DNA from: JAAXGX01 sp965203565 | Lineage (GTDB): Bacteria > Acidobacteriota > Vicinamibacteria > Vicinamibacterales > UBA8438 | Assembly: GCA_965203565.1 (NCBI GenBank) | Contig: OZ241896.1 | Coordinates: 1,054,001 to 1,118,000 of the forward strand | Direction of reading: 5' to 3' | DNA: 64,000 nucleotides | Part shown: positions 36,101-43,464 of the stretch, in pieces | Layout: each line of letters begins with the position of its first letter | Numbering within the stretch: the stretch's first letter is position 1 | Notes under the pieces: generated by a model | What the model was told of the DNA's origin: nothing | The model's database searches: none | The model's input: the letters and a program-made list of their open reading frames with translations, nothing else | Translations under genes and position numbers: made by a program

Positions 36101-36208
36101 CGTGGTGTCGGTCACGGCGCCGCCGATCTGCTGCGCCGCGGCCCAGCCCGGCGCCAGCAGCAGGACGCCAGGAACGAAAGCAAGCAATCTGTTTCGGACG
36201 TTCAGCAC
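33158..36208 (-). CDS. TonB-dependent receptor with carboxypeptidase-regulatory-like N-terminal domain (Oar type)
   Basis: This is a 1016-residue outer-membrane receptor, paralogous to the one at 21764-24760. The signal peptide, the beta-sandwich (GGAVTDTTGGVLPGVTVEARSP) and the plug (SGASPVVDIQNVEQRAVIDREV) are nearly the same, while the barrel and extracellular loops differ more. It ends in LGKFAFQIDF. The GTG at 36208, after GGGGAGA, gives a normal signal peptide; an in-frame ATG at 36259 would add 17 residues. It has its own strong terminator. The ligand is unknown. Confidence 0.92.
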   Translation of the reverse strand: MLNVRNRLLAFVPGVLLLAPGWAAAQQIGGAVTDTTGGVLPGVTVEARSPALIEQVRTAVTDGAGQYLIVALETGTYSITYSLPGFGTVVREGIELSTGFTATVDIQLSVGDIEETITVSGASPVVDIQNVEQRAVIDREVIDSIPTGKSLTSYGLLVPGMVGAESYGTSLAQDAGGLTSQTLQRLSIHGGSQLDQTVNVNGMDVGDAFTQGANMSYFPDTNFEEISYNYSANSAEVETGGVSINMIPREGGNTFSGAFFSTFTFPGLHADNLDQDLRDRGLKSGTQVEENWTIAPSFGGPIVEDRLWFFATHTTQRADLKAPGVFEAVDPRALVFVEDTSKPTSDESLVTEQSINFTWQASPKDKIKAYWTNSTTDKPFYLQGRTLGSIFVAPEAAVNTDIRTNAYQVAWVRPHTNRLLFEAGVSHQPIQFSLKPSELYVPDLPGVLEFSPVEAYRNMAGWLSGPTVRESPKTINSFRGAVSYVTGSHNLKAGFTLLQQRIAVGQESSANWVSLNTFNGFPIRVNYWGSATSQNYASPTLGIYAQEQWTLDRLTVNAGLRFDYIKAGYPDQVRPTNDWVTQSFAIPGDVAVTWRDFQPRLGVAYDLRGDGRTALKFSASRYGARDSTDWAERLNPALSNRQQIRSWNDGLTGCRENGVACIPGDGLPQGDPTNPAPNGELLSPNTNLSFGAPTVTRFYDPEWASGWSNRQSNWEYSASIQQELTAGVSLDVGYFRRNQVNLSALDNRAVGPDDFVTGAVNVPALSHPDLPGNVPGTLSFYDLEPGSVRPTDELRTNADNFGGESQTWQGFDVTVDARVENLLLQGGVSTGSLSRDYCDVSRALPETMASTAINANPIPVRTFGRNDAAPIDYCQRSENWLTQVKLLGSYTLPYDVQVAATLQNQPGPERVALYRFTETSLGRPSTLYPAGVELNLIEPGSWYGERFNQFDIRFTKIVNLGGGARLRAMFDVFNVFNANTVTLEQPSLASVNDPNWLAPQVIMPGRLGKFAFQIDF

Positions 36209-36311
36209 TTTGGTTCTCCCCTCGTTGGCCGGAAAGTTTACTCTAAATGTTCTTCTCATTGGATTCCTTGAATCCTGCTGGATGAGCAATTCCAGCGAAA
36301 GGGAAATAAAT

Positions 36312-36345
36312 GTGAAAAACAGTCTTCTATACGAACGTTTTTCAC
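36312..36345. promoter_or_regulatory. 9-bp inverted repeat, possible operator
   Basis: GTGAAAAAC at 36312-36320 and GTTTTTCAC at 36337-36345 are perfect inverted repeats with 16 bases between. They lie in an A/T-rich stretch between the TonB receptor gene (-) and the interrupted ATPase gene (+, start 36360). Confidence 0.35.
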
Positions 36346-36359
36346 GGTAAATTGAATGC

Positions 36360-37031
36360 GTGCTGGAGCGACGCGCAGATCTCGACGCCATCGACGCCGC
36401 CTTCCGCCGGTCTCCAGTCGTCGCGATCCTCGGTCCGCGCCAGATCGGCAAGACGACGCTGGCGCGAGAGTTCTCGAAGCGCGTGCGTGGCCCGGTCGCC
36501 CGCTTCGATCTGGAAGATCCCCGCGACCTGTCACGGCTCGACGATCCCATGGCCGCCCTGGAGCGCCTGCGCGGCCTGATCGTGCTGGACGAGATCCAGC
36601 GCCTGCCGGAACTCTTCCCGGTGCTGCGCGTCCTCGTCGACCGGCCGGGCGACCCGGCCAGGTTCCTCATCCTGGGGTCCGCCGGTCCCGCACTGCTGAG
36701 GCAGTCCAGCGAGACGCTCGCCGGCCGCATCGTCTTCCGGGAACTGGGCGGATTGAATTCGGCGAACACCGGCCTCGACGCGCTGTGGCGGCTCTGGCTG
36801 CGCGGCGGGTTCCCCCGATCGCTGCTGGCCCGGAACGACCGGGAGAGCTTCGAATGGCGGCGCGACTTCACGCGGACCTTTCTGGAGCGTGACCTGCCGC
36901 AATTGGGCGTGCGGCGGCCCGCGCCCGCGCTGCGCCGGTTCTGGACGATGACCGCGCACCTGCATGGACAGGTGTGGAGTCACGCGGAACTGGCGCGCGC
37001 CTTCGGGACGACGCCCTCGACGGTCAAGGGA
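36360..37031 (+). pseudogene. DUF4143/AAA_14-type ATPase, 5' part (interrupted by IS21 element)
   Basis: The first 224 codons of a P-loop ATPase are preserved: Walker A ILGPRQIGKTTLA, Walker B GLIVLDEIQRLPELFPVLR, the sensor FLILGSAGPALLRQSSETLAGR, then the start of the DUF4143 part (FRELGG ... RRDFTRTFLERDLPQLG). Reading runs into the insertion element at 37032 and stops at 37115, so the product would be truncated. Joined to 39680-40174 across the duplicated AAGGGA it gives an intact 388-residue protein. Such ATPases are common accessory proteins of unknown role. The start is a GTG at 36360. Confidence 0.9.
37026..37031 (+). repeat. Target site duplication (left), AAGGGA
   Basis: AAGGGA directly precedes the left end of the insertion element and recurs directly after its right end. 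One copy restores the ATPase reading frame (T-V-K-G-Y-R-D). Confidence 0.9.
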
Positions 37032-37078
37032 TGTTCAGCGTCAACTACTTTGGCCGCTTGGCGACAATTATTTTGGCC
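37032..37078 (+). repeat. IS21 left end with two transposase-binding repeats
   Basis: The outer repeat is TGTTCAGCGTCAACTACTTT plus GGCC (37032-37055). The inner copy of its core, GCGACAATTATTTTGGCC (37061-37078), is 23 bases further in and closer to the right-end sequence than to the outer left one. Confidence 0.85.
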
Positions 37079-37271
37079 GGTTCAGATCGACGTGGATCGC
37101 GATCAACAACAGTAGCGCCTGTGGACCGTGTGGGCGGCGCTTGCGCCGTCCAAAGCGGGGTGGGAAACGCGCTGTCCCGGCGGCGCAACCCGGCACGACG
37201 GCCCGCGCGCGTTTTCCATGCCGCTGGCGCGGTCCACAGGCTGCTCGGCTCGCGGACACCGTCCGGGGCGT

Positions 37272-38084
37272 TCACGCGGCCGGGCGGCGGCGGTTTCGGG
37301 GCAGCAGCGGGCCGGGGGCGCGTCCGCGGGGCACGGGCGGCGGCGGCGTCTTGCGGCCGGACCGGTCCGTTCGGAAGCTCGGCACGTCGAACTCGAGCAC
37401 GACGGCGTGGTGCACCAGACGGTCGATCGCTGCGGCCGTGGCCATCTGGTCGCGGAAGATCCGGTCCCACTGGCTGAAGACCAGGTTGCTGGTCACCATC
37501 ACCGAGCGGCGCTCGTACCGCTCGGCCAGCAGGGTGAACAACACCTCGGCCTCGTCCGAGCTCTGCTGTACGTAGCCGAGGTCGTCGAGCAGGATGACCT
37601 CGAAGAGGTCGAGCTTGCGGAGGGCGCGGGGCAGGTCGAGGTCGCGTTTCGCGCCGAGCAGTTCCTGGACCAGGGCATAGGCGGGCGCGCACAGCACGCT
37701 GCGGCCGGCCTCGACCAGGGCATGCCCGACGGCGCACAGCGCGTGGCTCTTGCCCACGCCCGGCAGACCGAACGCCAGCACGTTCGTCGCCGTCTCGAGG
37801 AACGCCCCGGCGGCCAGCGTCTCGAGTTGCTGCACGACCGGCCCCGGCAGGCGGCCGGTGTCGAGCGTCGCGAACGTTTTGCCGGGCGGCAGCCGCGCCG
37901 CGCGGCGCAACCGCGCGATCCGGCGCTGACGGCGTGCGTCGGCTTCCGCCTCGAACACCTCGAGCAGCGCCGGCAACGCCGCATGGTGGCCGGCCTGCGT
38001 CAGCCGGGGGACGAGTTCCTCGGCCGCCGTCGTCAGGCCGAACCGTGTCAGCAGCGTCGTCACCTGCGTGCTCGACGCCGTCAT
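37272..38084 (-). CDS. istB: IS21 helper ATPase IstB
   Basis: IstB is the AAA+ ATPase that directs IstA to target DNA. The 270-residue product has the N-terminal IstB domain (LTRFGLTTAAEELVPRLTQAGH), Walker A GLPGVGKSHALCAVGHAL, Walker B LFEVILLDDLGYVQQSSDEAEVLFTLLAERYE and SVMVTSNLVFSQWDRIF. All are standard for the family, and the length is normal. It overlaps the istA stop by four bases (ATGA). A proline/arginine-rich tail follows the conserved part. Confidence 0.95.
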   Translation of the reverse strand: MTASSTQVTTLLTRFGLTTAAEELVPRLTQAGHHAALPALLEVFEAEADARRQRRIARLRRAARLPPGKTFATLDTGRLPGPVVQQLETLAAGAFLETATNVLAFGLPGVGKSHALCAVGHALVEAGRSVLCAPAYALVQELLGAKRDLDLPRALRKLDLFEVILLDDLGYVQQSSDEAEVLFTLLAERYERRSVMVTSNLVFSQWDRIFRDQMATAAAIDRLVHHAVVLEFDVPSFRTDRSGRKTPPPPVPRGRAPGPLLPRNRRRPAA

Positions 38085-39601
38085 CCGGGCGGACCTCCGC
38101 TCAGCAGCGCGTCGTACTGCGCCAGGTCCGGGCGGGGAACGTGCACCGCGGGGAGCGCCGGAACCGCCGGACGCACCTCGGCCTGAACGCTGGCGTAATC
38201 GCAGGGGACGCCGGCGTCGAGCCGGGCGCGAAGCGCCGCCTCGACCCGCCGCTCGCCGGTCGTGGCCGCCAGGTGCAACAGGCGCACGTACTCCACGTCG
38301 GCCCGCGCGCCGTGCGTACGGCCGAGCGCGTCATACGCCGCCCGGAACGTCAGCGACGGGAACAACTCCTCCCGGAAGCGATACCGCGCGAAGGCGCCCG
38401 GCTTCCGCACCAGACTCCCGATGATGTGCCGGTAGTCGATCCGGTGACCCGCCGCGCCCCGCAGACGCGGCATCGTGCACAGCACCCGGCCGCCGTAGAC
38501 GACCTCGACCGCCGACGGATGCTGACGCGCCTCGACCGTGTGGCCGATCAACCGCGACGGAACCGAATAGATCCGGCCACCGACCCGAATCGTGCTCCAC
38601 TTCCTCACCCGGCACTGCAACGTCGTGTACGCCGGAATCCGGGCCGGCGGCAACGGCCGCAGATACGCCCGTTCCTCGACCAGACGAGACGCCGCACGCG
38701 CATTCCGCTCCCGGCCGACGACCGTCCGCACGAACGCCAGATACGCCGACTCGTCGTCGAAGTCCCGGCCGCCCCGCAGCAGCAGCGCCTGCTCGATCGC
38801 CGTCTTCGTCCGGAAGTGGGACTGCTCGGCCACGCCGTTCTCGTGCGGCTTTCCGGGCTGAATCCGCGACGAGCGCAGCCCGTAGTGCTCCAGCACCTGC
38901 CGGAACCGCACCGTCAACTCACGCCCGCCGCTGCGCCGCAACTCGTGCGTCGCCGCCGACAGGTTGTCGTGCCGCAGCACCGCCGGCGCCGCGCCCAGCG
39001 TCCACAGCGCGTCCTGCAGACCCGCCACCAGCGCCTCGAACGTCTCGCTCAGCGCCAGCCCCACATACGTCCACCGGCTGTAGCTCAGCACCCACTCGAA
39101 CAGCAAGTGCGGGAACCGAACGCCCCGAAGCGTCACTCCCAGCTCGCCCGCGTCGGTGAAGTCGAACGCCGCCTCCCGACCCGGAACCGCCGCCTGCTCG
39201 AAGTACACCTCCCGGGCGGGGCCGTGCTCCACCCGCCACGCACGGACCCGACGCTGCAACGTCCGCAGCTACCCGGGCTGAAAGCGGCCAGGATGCCGCC
39301 GGCGCAGCGCCGTGAACAGCGTCAGCACCTGCAGCCGCCCGGCGGTGTCGGCCGCCAACTGCGGCACAACCTCCGACGCCCACACGTCGGCGAACGGGTC
39401 CTCCCGCGTGCGCCACGGCCGCGGCGCCTTCGCAGCCGACGGCAACGCCCCCTCCTGCCAGCGACGCGCCGTCCGCTCGCTCATCCCGGCCGCCGCCGCA
39501 GCCGCCGTCAGCGTCTTTCCCGCCATCCGCTTCTCGCGTAAACGCCGAACCTGCGCGTCCGTGACCAACCCGTCCTCCCAGAGGAAAACGGGCAGTCTCA
39601 C
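38081..39601 (-). pseudogene. istA: IS21 transposase IstA with an in-frame amber codon
   Basis: The full frame (507 codons from GTG 39601) encodes an IstA transposase: N-terminal HTH (KTLTAAAAAAGMSERTARRW), the DDE integrase core (EAAFDFTDAGELGVTL with the first aspartate, LRHDNLSAATHELRR with the second, and the glutamate in KPHENGVAEQSHF), and a C-terminal Mu-like domain (YSVPSRLIGHTVEAR). Codon 111 (39269-39271) is TAG within a motif that normally reads Q-P-G-Q-L-R-T-L-Q; a single C-to-T change of CAG explains it. The remainder is intact, so the mutation seems recent. An internal start could make a protein lacking the HTH. Confidence 0.92.
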
Positions 39602-39649
39602 ACGTCACCAGCGCCATCCAGCACCGTGCCGACCGCCCTCTCGACGACC

Positions 39650-39673
39650 GGCCAAAATAATTGTCGTTGATCA
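39650..39673 (-). repeat. IS21 right end terminal repeat
   Basis: Read on the minus strand it is TGATCAACGACAATTATTTT followed by GGCC, matching the left end at 18 of 24 positions or more. Confidence 0.85.
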
Positions 39674-39679
39674 AAGGGA
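39674..39679 (+). repeat. Target site duplication (right), AAGGGA
   Basis: This is the second copy of the 6-bp direct repeat flanking the IS21 element. Confidence 0.9.
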
Positions 39680-40174
39680 TATCGGGACCTGCTCGAAGCC
39701 GCCCTCATGATTCGCGTGCTGCCGCCGTGGTCCGCCAACCTGGGCAAGCGGCAGGTCAAGTCGCCCAAGGTGTATCTGCGCGACAGCGGACTGCTCCACT
39801 ATCTGCTCGACATCCGTACGAGCGACGATCTGGACGGTCACCCCAGGATCGGCGCGTCGTTTGAAGGACTGGCCATCGGCGAGCTGATCGCGCATCTCGG
39901 CGCCCAGCCCGAGGAATGCTTCTTCTGGAAGGCGCATACGGGCGCGGAGGTCGACCTGCTGATCGTGCGGGGACGGGAGCGGTCGGCGTTCGAGATCAAG
40001 CGGTCGTCGGCGCCGCGGACGACCCGCTCCATGCATACCGCGATCGACGATCTGGCGCTCGAACGCCTGGACGTGATTCATGCGGGCCGCGAGACGTACC
40101 CCCTGCGGGAGAAGATTCGGGCGGTCTCCGTCCACCGGATCCGGCAGGACGTCCCCGGCGGCGGCCGGGCGTAG
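39680..40174 (+). pseudogene. DUF4143/AAA_14-type ATPase, 3' part
   Basis: This continues the frame of 36360-37031. It reads YRDLLEAALMIRVLPPW, then KRQVKSPKVYLRDSGLLHYLLDI, and the C-terminal nuclease-like DUF4143 region with ECFFWKAHTGAEVDLLIV and FEIKRSSAPRTT (a PD-(D/E)xK-like E-V-D ... E-I-K pattern). Ends normally at 40174. Without the insertion the protein would be complete. Confidence 0.9.
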
Positions 40175-40189
40175 CGGACGCCGGTCCGC

Positions 40190-40765
40190 TCACCGGGACG
40201 GGACCGGATTGCCGCGCAGGTCGGTCAGGTCGTGGTAGCCGTCCACCCGGTCGCGCGCCTCGTGCGCCTCGCTGTAGAACCCGGCGGTCCGGAGCGAGAT
40301 GGTCACCGCGTCCGGGTTCGGGTTCTCCCAGTACCACCCGTGGACCCCGGTGAACGGCGCGGTGTAGGCGCCGTGCGCCTGGTCGTTCTCCTGCGCGTCG
40401 AAGCTCTCGGCGTAGCCGGGCGGCGCACCGTCCGGCGCGCTGTGGAAGTTGTAGCTGAGCGGCCCGGTCGCCCGCCACGAAAAGAGCATGCCGGCGCCCT
40501 CCTCGATCCGGTAGGTGTACTCGAGCCACCCGGACGGTCCGACGACGAGCTCCGCCGCGTCGAGGCGGTACTCGTCCGGCTGGAGCGCGACCGGCTGTTC
40601 CTGCGCCAGGCCGAGCAGGCCGAGCGTCGATCCGGTCCGGAGCGGATCGATGCCGTACTCGGCCGGCAGGACGACCGCGACCAGCAGCAGCGCCGCCGTC
40701 AGCAGCGCGACCCCGGCGGCGATCGCTATCTTCCGCGGCGATGCGGGCGCGGCCGTTTCCGTCAT
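40190..40765 (-). CDS. Membrane-anchored protein next to HupE/UreJ
   Basis: The 191-residue protein has one N-terminal transmembrane helix (IAIAAGVALLTAALLLVAVVLP) and a periplasmic domain with SGWLEYTYRIEEGAGMLFSWRATGPLSYNFHSAPDG and GVHGWYWENPNPDAVTISLRTAGFYSEA. Proteins with this layout occur as 'transmembrane anchor' partners of HupE/UreJ genes; no function is known. It follows the HupE gene by 22 bases on the same strand. Confidence 0.75.
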   Translation of the reverse strand: MTETAAPASPRKIAIAAGVALLTAALLLVAVVLPAEYGIDPLRTGSTLGLLGLAQEQPVALQPDEYRLDAAELVVGPSGWLEYTYRIEEGAGMLFSWRATGPLSYNFHSAPDGAPPGYAESFDAQENDQAHGAYTAPFTGVHGWYWENPNPDAVTISLRTAGFYSEAHEARDRVDGYHDLTDLRGNPVPSR

Positions 40766-40787
40766 GCCTGTCTCCGCTCGCTTCCCG

Positions 40788-41498
40788 TCACGAGAACAGG
40801 ACGTACCCCACGAGCTGGTGGCCGGCCAGGAGGAACCCGCCGGTCATCAGGGCGGCGTTCGTGAGGAAGGCGTGGCGCAGGAAGCTGTCGCGGGTCCGCC
40901 AGTGGACGAACCCGATCAGCACCGCGGAGAGCGCCAGGATCTGCCCTGCCTCGACCCCCACGTTGAAGCTGAGGATGTTGGCCACCAGCCCCCGGTCGCT
41001 CAGCGTGAACTCCTGCAGCTTGGTGGCGAGCCCGAGGCCGTGGAACAGGCCGAAGATCAGCACCGCGGCGCGGGGGTCCGGGCGGACCTTCAGGATCCGC
41101 TCGAACCCGCCCATGTTCTCGAACGCCTTCCAGGCGACCGAGAGGCCGATGACGGCGTCGATGAGGTACGCGTTGACCCCCACGCCGCCGAGCACCCCGA
41201 GCAGCAGCGTGATGCTGTGGCCCAGCGTGAACAGGCTGACGTACAGCACCACGTCCCGCAACCGGTACAGGAAGAAGATCACCCCGACGAGGAACAGGAT
41301 GTGGTCGTAGCCGGTCACCATGTGCTTGGCGCCCAGGTACAGGAACGGCCAGAACGCGGCGCCGTCCACGCTCTGCACGAACGCGGCGTTCCGGGCGTCC
41401 ATCGGATGCGCGCCGGCGGCCGCCGGCAGGGCGGCGGCGAGCGCTGACGCGGCCGCCATCGACACGAGCAGTCGCCGCCGGACGGGCATGGTTTCCAT
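40788..41498 (-). CDS. HupE/UreJ family membrane protein
   Basis: The 236-residue product has a signal peptide and about six further membrane helices. The HupE/UreJ-2 pattern is visible: YLGAKHMVTGYDHILFLVGVIFFLYR, FTLGHSITLLLG, FGLFHGLGLATKLQEF and NVGVEAGQI. Related proteins are nickel/cobalt permeases or of unknown transport role; the histidines in YDHILF, GHS and FHG are candidate metal ligands. No hydrogenase or urease gene is nearby. ATG 41489 is a possible second start. Confidence 0.85.
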   Translation of the reverse strand: METMPVRRRLLVSMAAASALAAALPAAAGAHPMDARNAAFVQSVDGAAFWPFLYLGAKHMVTGYDHILFLVGVIFFLYRLRDVVLYVSLFTLGHSITLLLGVLGGVGVNAYLIDAVIGLSVAWKAFENMGGFERILKVRPDPRAAVLIFGLFHGLGLATKLQEFTLSDRGLVANILSFNVGVEAGQILALSAVLIGFVHWRTRDSFLRHAFLTNAALMTGGFLLAGHQLVGYVLFS

Positions 41499-41507
41499 TC
41501 TACGCGG

Positions 41508-41999
41508 TCAGAAGAATGCGCGGGCGTGCCACGCATCGGCGGCGGCGACCTCCCAGCGGCCGGCGCGCACGTCCCCGAGGCTGGTCAGCGTGTTGTCGAA
41601 GACGGTCGTCTCGGGGCTCACTTCGCCGGCGGCGGCCATGTCGGCGAACCGCTCACGCGACGCCCGCTCGATGGCGCCGGCGCGCCGGAACGTCACCGGG
41701 GCGTGATCGACCAGCGCGACGTCGAGCTCCCGCTCCAGGCGCTTCATCTCGCGCACCAGCGCGTCGATGGAGCACCCCGACGGCCCCGCCCGCCGCTGGT
41801 CCACCGCCACGAACAGGAACCGGTCGTACCGCAGATCCCGCCCCGCCGCCAGCGGAACGTCGTGGGCGCGCCACTGACCGATGAACCGGTCGACCTCGGC
41901 CAGCAGCCGGTCCCGCTCCGCGCCGCCCAGCGGACGGGCCGCCGCGAAGATCCAGACGCGGGCGTCCCCGGGCAACTCTTCGAATGCAACCCTTGGCAT
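41508..41999 (-). CDS. Conserved protein often labelled ABC transporter ATPase (no P-loop)
   Basis: The 163-residue protein matches a small conserved family: RVWIFAAARPLGGAERDRLLAEVDRFIGQWRAH, LRYDRFLFVAVDQRRAGPSGCSIDALVREMKRLE, then FDNTLTSLGDVRAGRWEVAAADAWHARAF. Database entries often call it an ABC transporter ATPase, but it has no Walker motifs and no membrane segment, so that name is misleading. The SGCSID cysteine is invariant in what I recall of the family. The ATG at 41999 is preceded by AGGAG; the open frame continues into repeat copy B, but that extension is not part of the family. Confidence 0.75.
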   Translation of the reverse strand: MPRVAFEELPGDARVWIFAAARPLGGAERDRLLAEVDRFIGQWRAHDVPLAAGRDLRYDRFLFVAVDQRRAGPSGCSIDALVREMKRLERELDVALVDHAPVTFRRAGAIERASRERFADMAAAGEVSPETTVFDNTLTSLGDVRAGRWEVAAADAWHARAFF

Positions 42000-42063
42000 C
42001 TTCAGTCTCCTGCCGTCGCGTTCGCGATTCCCGATTCCCGATGCACAGGATACAGGACCGGGC

Positions 42064-42092
42064 TTGACAGCCGCACGGCGCTTGCACACCAT
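42064..42092 (+). promoter_or_regulatory. Promoter-like site upstream of repeat copy B
   Basis: TTGACA at 42064 and CACCAT at 42087 are spaced by 17 bases and share the string TTGCACAC(C/T)AT with the promoter-like site at 50576-50604. It could drive the gene at 42273 through the repeat. Confidence 0.45.
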
Positions 42093-42098
42093 TGCATA

Positions 42099-42258
42099 GC
42101 AGCCCGTGGTGGAATCCCCGCGGGGCGCCGAGAGCGGCGAGGCGCCCGGCTGACAAGGCGTGAGGAGGGCGCATATTGGGCATACGCAACCGACGAACAA
42201 CGCTGTCAGGCGGGATGCATCGCCGCTCGAATGCAGCGGGGACTTTCACCACGGGCTG
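42099..42258 (+). repeat. Dispersed ~160-bp element with terminal inverted repeats, copy B
   Basis: This is the second full copy, differing from copy A at only a few positions. ATA lies on both sides (42096-42098 and 42259-42261), consistent with a 3-bp target duplication (ATAG on both sides if counted as 4). It ends 14 bases before the start of the gene at 42273. Its internal SD and TTG (42176) open a 27-codon frame that ends at the right terminal repeat. Confidence 0.88.
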
Positions 42259-42272
42259 ATAGGGAGGGACAG

Positions 42273-43340
42273 ATGCGCCACCGCCTGCTTGCCGCGTTCG
42301 CAACGTTCGCTGTCGCCGCGCCGGCCGCGGCCGCCGGCGCCGGACAGGAGACGCCGCGATCGGACGCCCGCGGGGCGGCCGAGTGGACCCTGCCGCGCAC
42401 GCCGGACGGGCAGCCGGACCTGCAAGGCTACTGGACCACCCAGACGTTCACGCCGCTGGAGCGGCCCGAGCATCTGGCCGGACAGGAGTTCTTCTCCGAG
42501 GAGGAAGCGGCCGCGCTGCAGCGGCAGCTCACGGCCGAAGGGGTCGATCCGCTGCGGCGCGACGCCATCGCCATCGAGGACGCCGACACCCGGGAGCAGG
42601 CGCTTTACCAGGTCAACCGCGACCGGTCGTACGTCCATTACGACAACGAGATCTGGCTGCGCACGCCGGCGCCGAAAGGGCTGTCGAGCCGGCGCACGTC
42701 GCTGATCACGCACCCGCCGAACGGCCGGATCCCGCCCCTGACGCCGCAGGGCGCCGCGCGCGTGGCGTCCGAGCGGGCGCGGCGCACCGTCTTCGACAGC
42801 TACGAGACGCGCCCGCTGATGGAGCGCTGCATCATCTGGACCCACGAAGGCCCGCCGATGCTCCCCCCGGCGTACAACGACATCCACCAGATCTTCCAGA
42901 CGCCGGACCACGTGGCGGTGTTCACCGAGCTGGGCGCCAACCCGCCGCGCATCATCCCGCTCGACGGCCGGCCGCACCTCCCCGACGCGGTCCGGCAGTT
43001 CGCCGGCAGCGCGCGCGCCCGGTGGGAGGGCGACACGCTGGTGGTCGAGACCGGGAACTTCGTCGACCGGCGGATCTTCCGCGGATCGACGAAGTTCCGG
43101 CGCGTGGTGGAGCGGTTCACCCGGGTCGCGGAGGATGCGATCCGCTACGAGTTCACGATCTCCGATCCGACCACCTGGACGAGCGCGTGGAGCGGCGAGG
43201 TGCCGATGATCCGGACCGAGGGCCCGATGTACGAGTACGGCTGCCACGAGGGGAACTACGACATCCGGCACATCCTCGAGATCAACCGCAACCTCGAACG
43301 GCAGGCGGCCGGCGAGGCCGCCGGCGCGCATTCGCCGTAG
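42273..43340 (+). CDS. Secreted 'PDLQG-W' family protein
   Basis: The 355-residue protein has a signal peptide (RLLAAFATFAVAAPAAAAGAG) and the family blocks: LPRTPDGQPDLQGYWTTQTF, LRTPAPKGLSSRRTSLITHP, NGRIPPLTPQGAARV, YNDIHQIFQTPDHVAVFTEL, IIPLDGRPHLPDAVRQF, ARWEGDTLVVETGNF, and the C-terminal YGCHEGNYDIRHILEI. It is closer to the protein at 54529 than to the one at 28315. GGGAGGG lies before the ATG. The 5' region is made of repeat copy B, with a promoter-like site just before the repeat. Confidence 0.85.
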   Translation: MRHRLLAAFATFAVAAPAAAAGAGQETPRSDARGAAEWTLPRTPDGQPDLQGYWTTQTFTPLERPEHLAGQEFFSEEEAAALQRQLTAEGVDPLRRDAIAIEDADTREQALYQVNRDRSYVHYDNEIWLRTPAPKGLSSRRTSLITHPPNGRIPPLTPQGAARVASERARRTVFDSYETRPLMERCIIWTHEGPPMLPPAYNDIHQIFQTPDHVAVFTELGANPPRIIPLDGRPHLPDAVRQFAGSARARWEGDTLVVETGNFVDRRIFRGSTKFRRVVERFTRVAEDAIRYEFTISDPTTWTSAWSGEVPMIRTEGPMYEYGCHEGNYDIRHILEINRNLERQAAGEAAGAHSP

Positions 43341-43382
43341 CATTCCGGCCGCGCGCTCCGAAGCAGGCTTTACCGGCCGGCG

Positions 43383-43425
43383 GTCGAATGCAGCAGAGCT
43401 TCGCCACGGGTCACCAAGCCAGCGG
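43383..43425 (+). repeat. Dispersed repeat, degenerate copy E (right end)
   Basis: TCGAATGCAGCAGAGCTTCG followed by CCACGGGTCACCAAGCC resembles the right end and right flank of copy A. Only about 40 bases are recognisable, between the secreted protein and the ATPase gene. Confidence 0.4.
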
Positions 43426-43464
43426 CATGGCGCCGGGCCAGAGGCATGGAGACTGATTCACCTG

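Larger units (their letters stand above)
37032..39673 (-). mobile_element. IS21-family insertion sequence, 2642 bp
   Basis: The element begins TG and ends CA. Imperfect 24-bp terminal repeats occur at 37032-37055 and 39650-39673, with an extra internal copy of the repeat core at 37061-37078, as IS21 elements have several transposase-binding repeats. It carries istA and istB on the minus strand with the usual ATGA overlap. It is flanked by a 6-bp direct repeat and interrupts an ATPase gene. The transposase gene has an in-frame stop, so this copy is probably unable to move by itself. Confidence 0.95.

Noticed and set aside
37935..39541. 535-codon plus-strand frame across istA/istB
   Set aside because: It is antisense to the transposase genes, with proline/arginine-rich composition and no domain.
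41997..42200. Minus-strand extension of the gene at 41508 into repeat copy B (cysteine-rich start MFVGCVCPICALLTPC)
   Set aside because: The same peptide appears opposite copy A because the repeat is identical. The family protein starts at ATG 41999 with its own SD.
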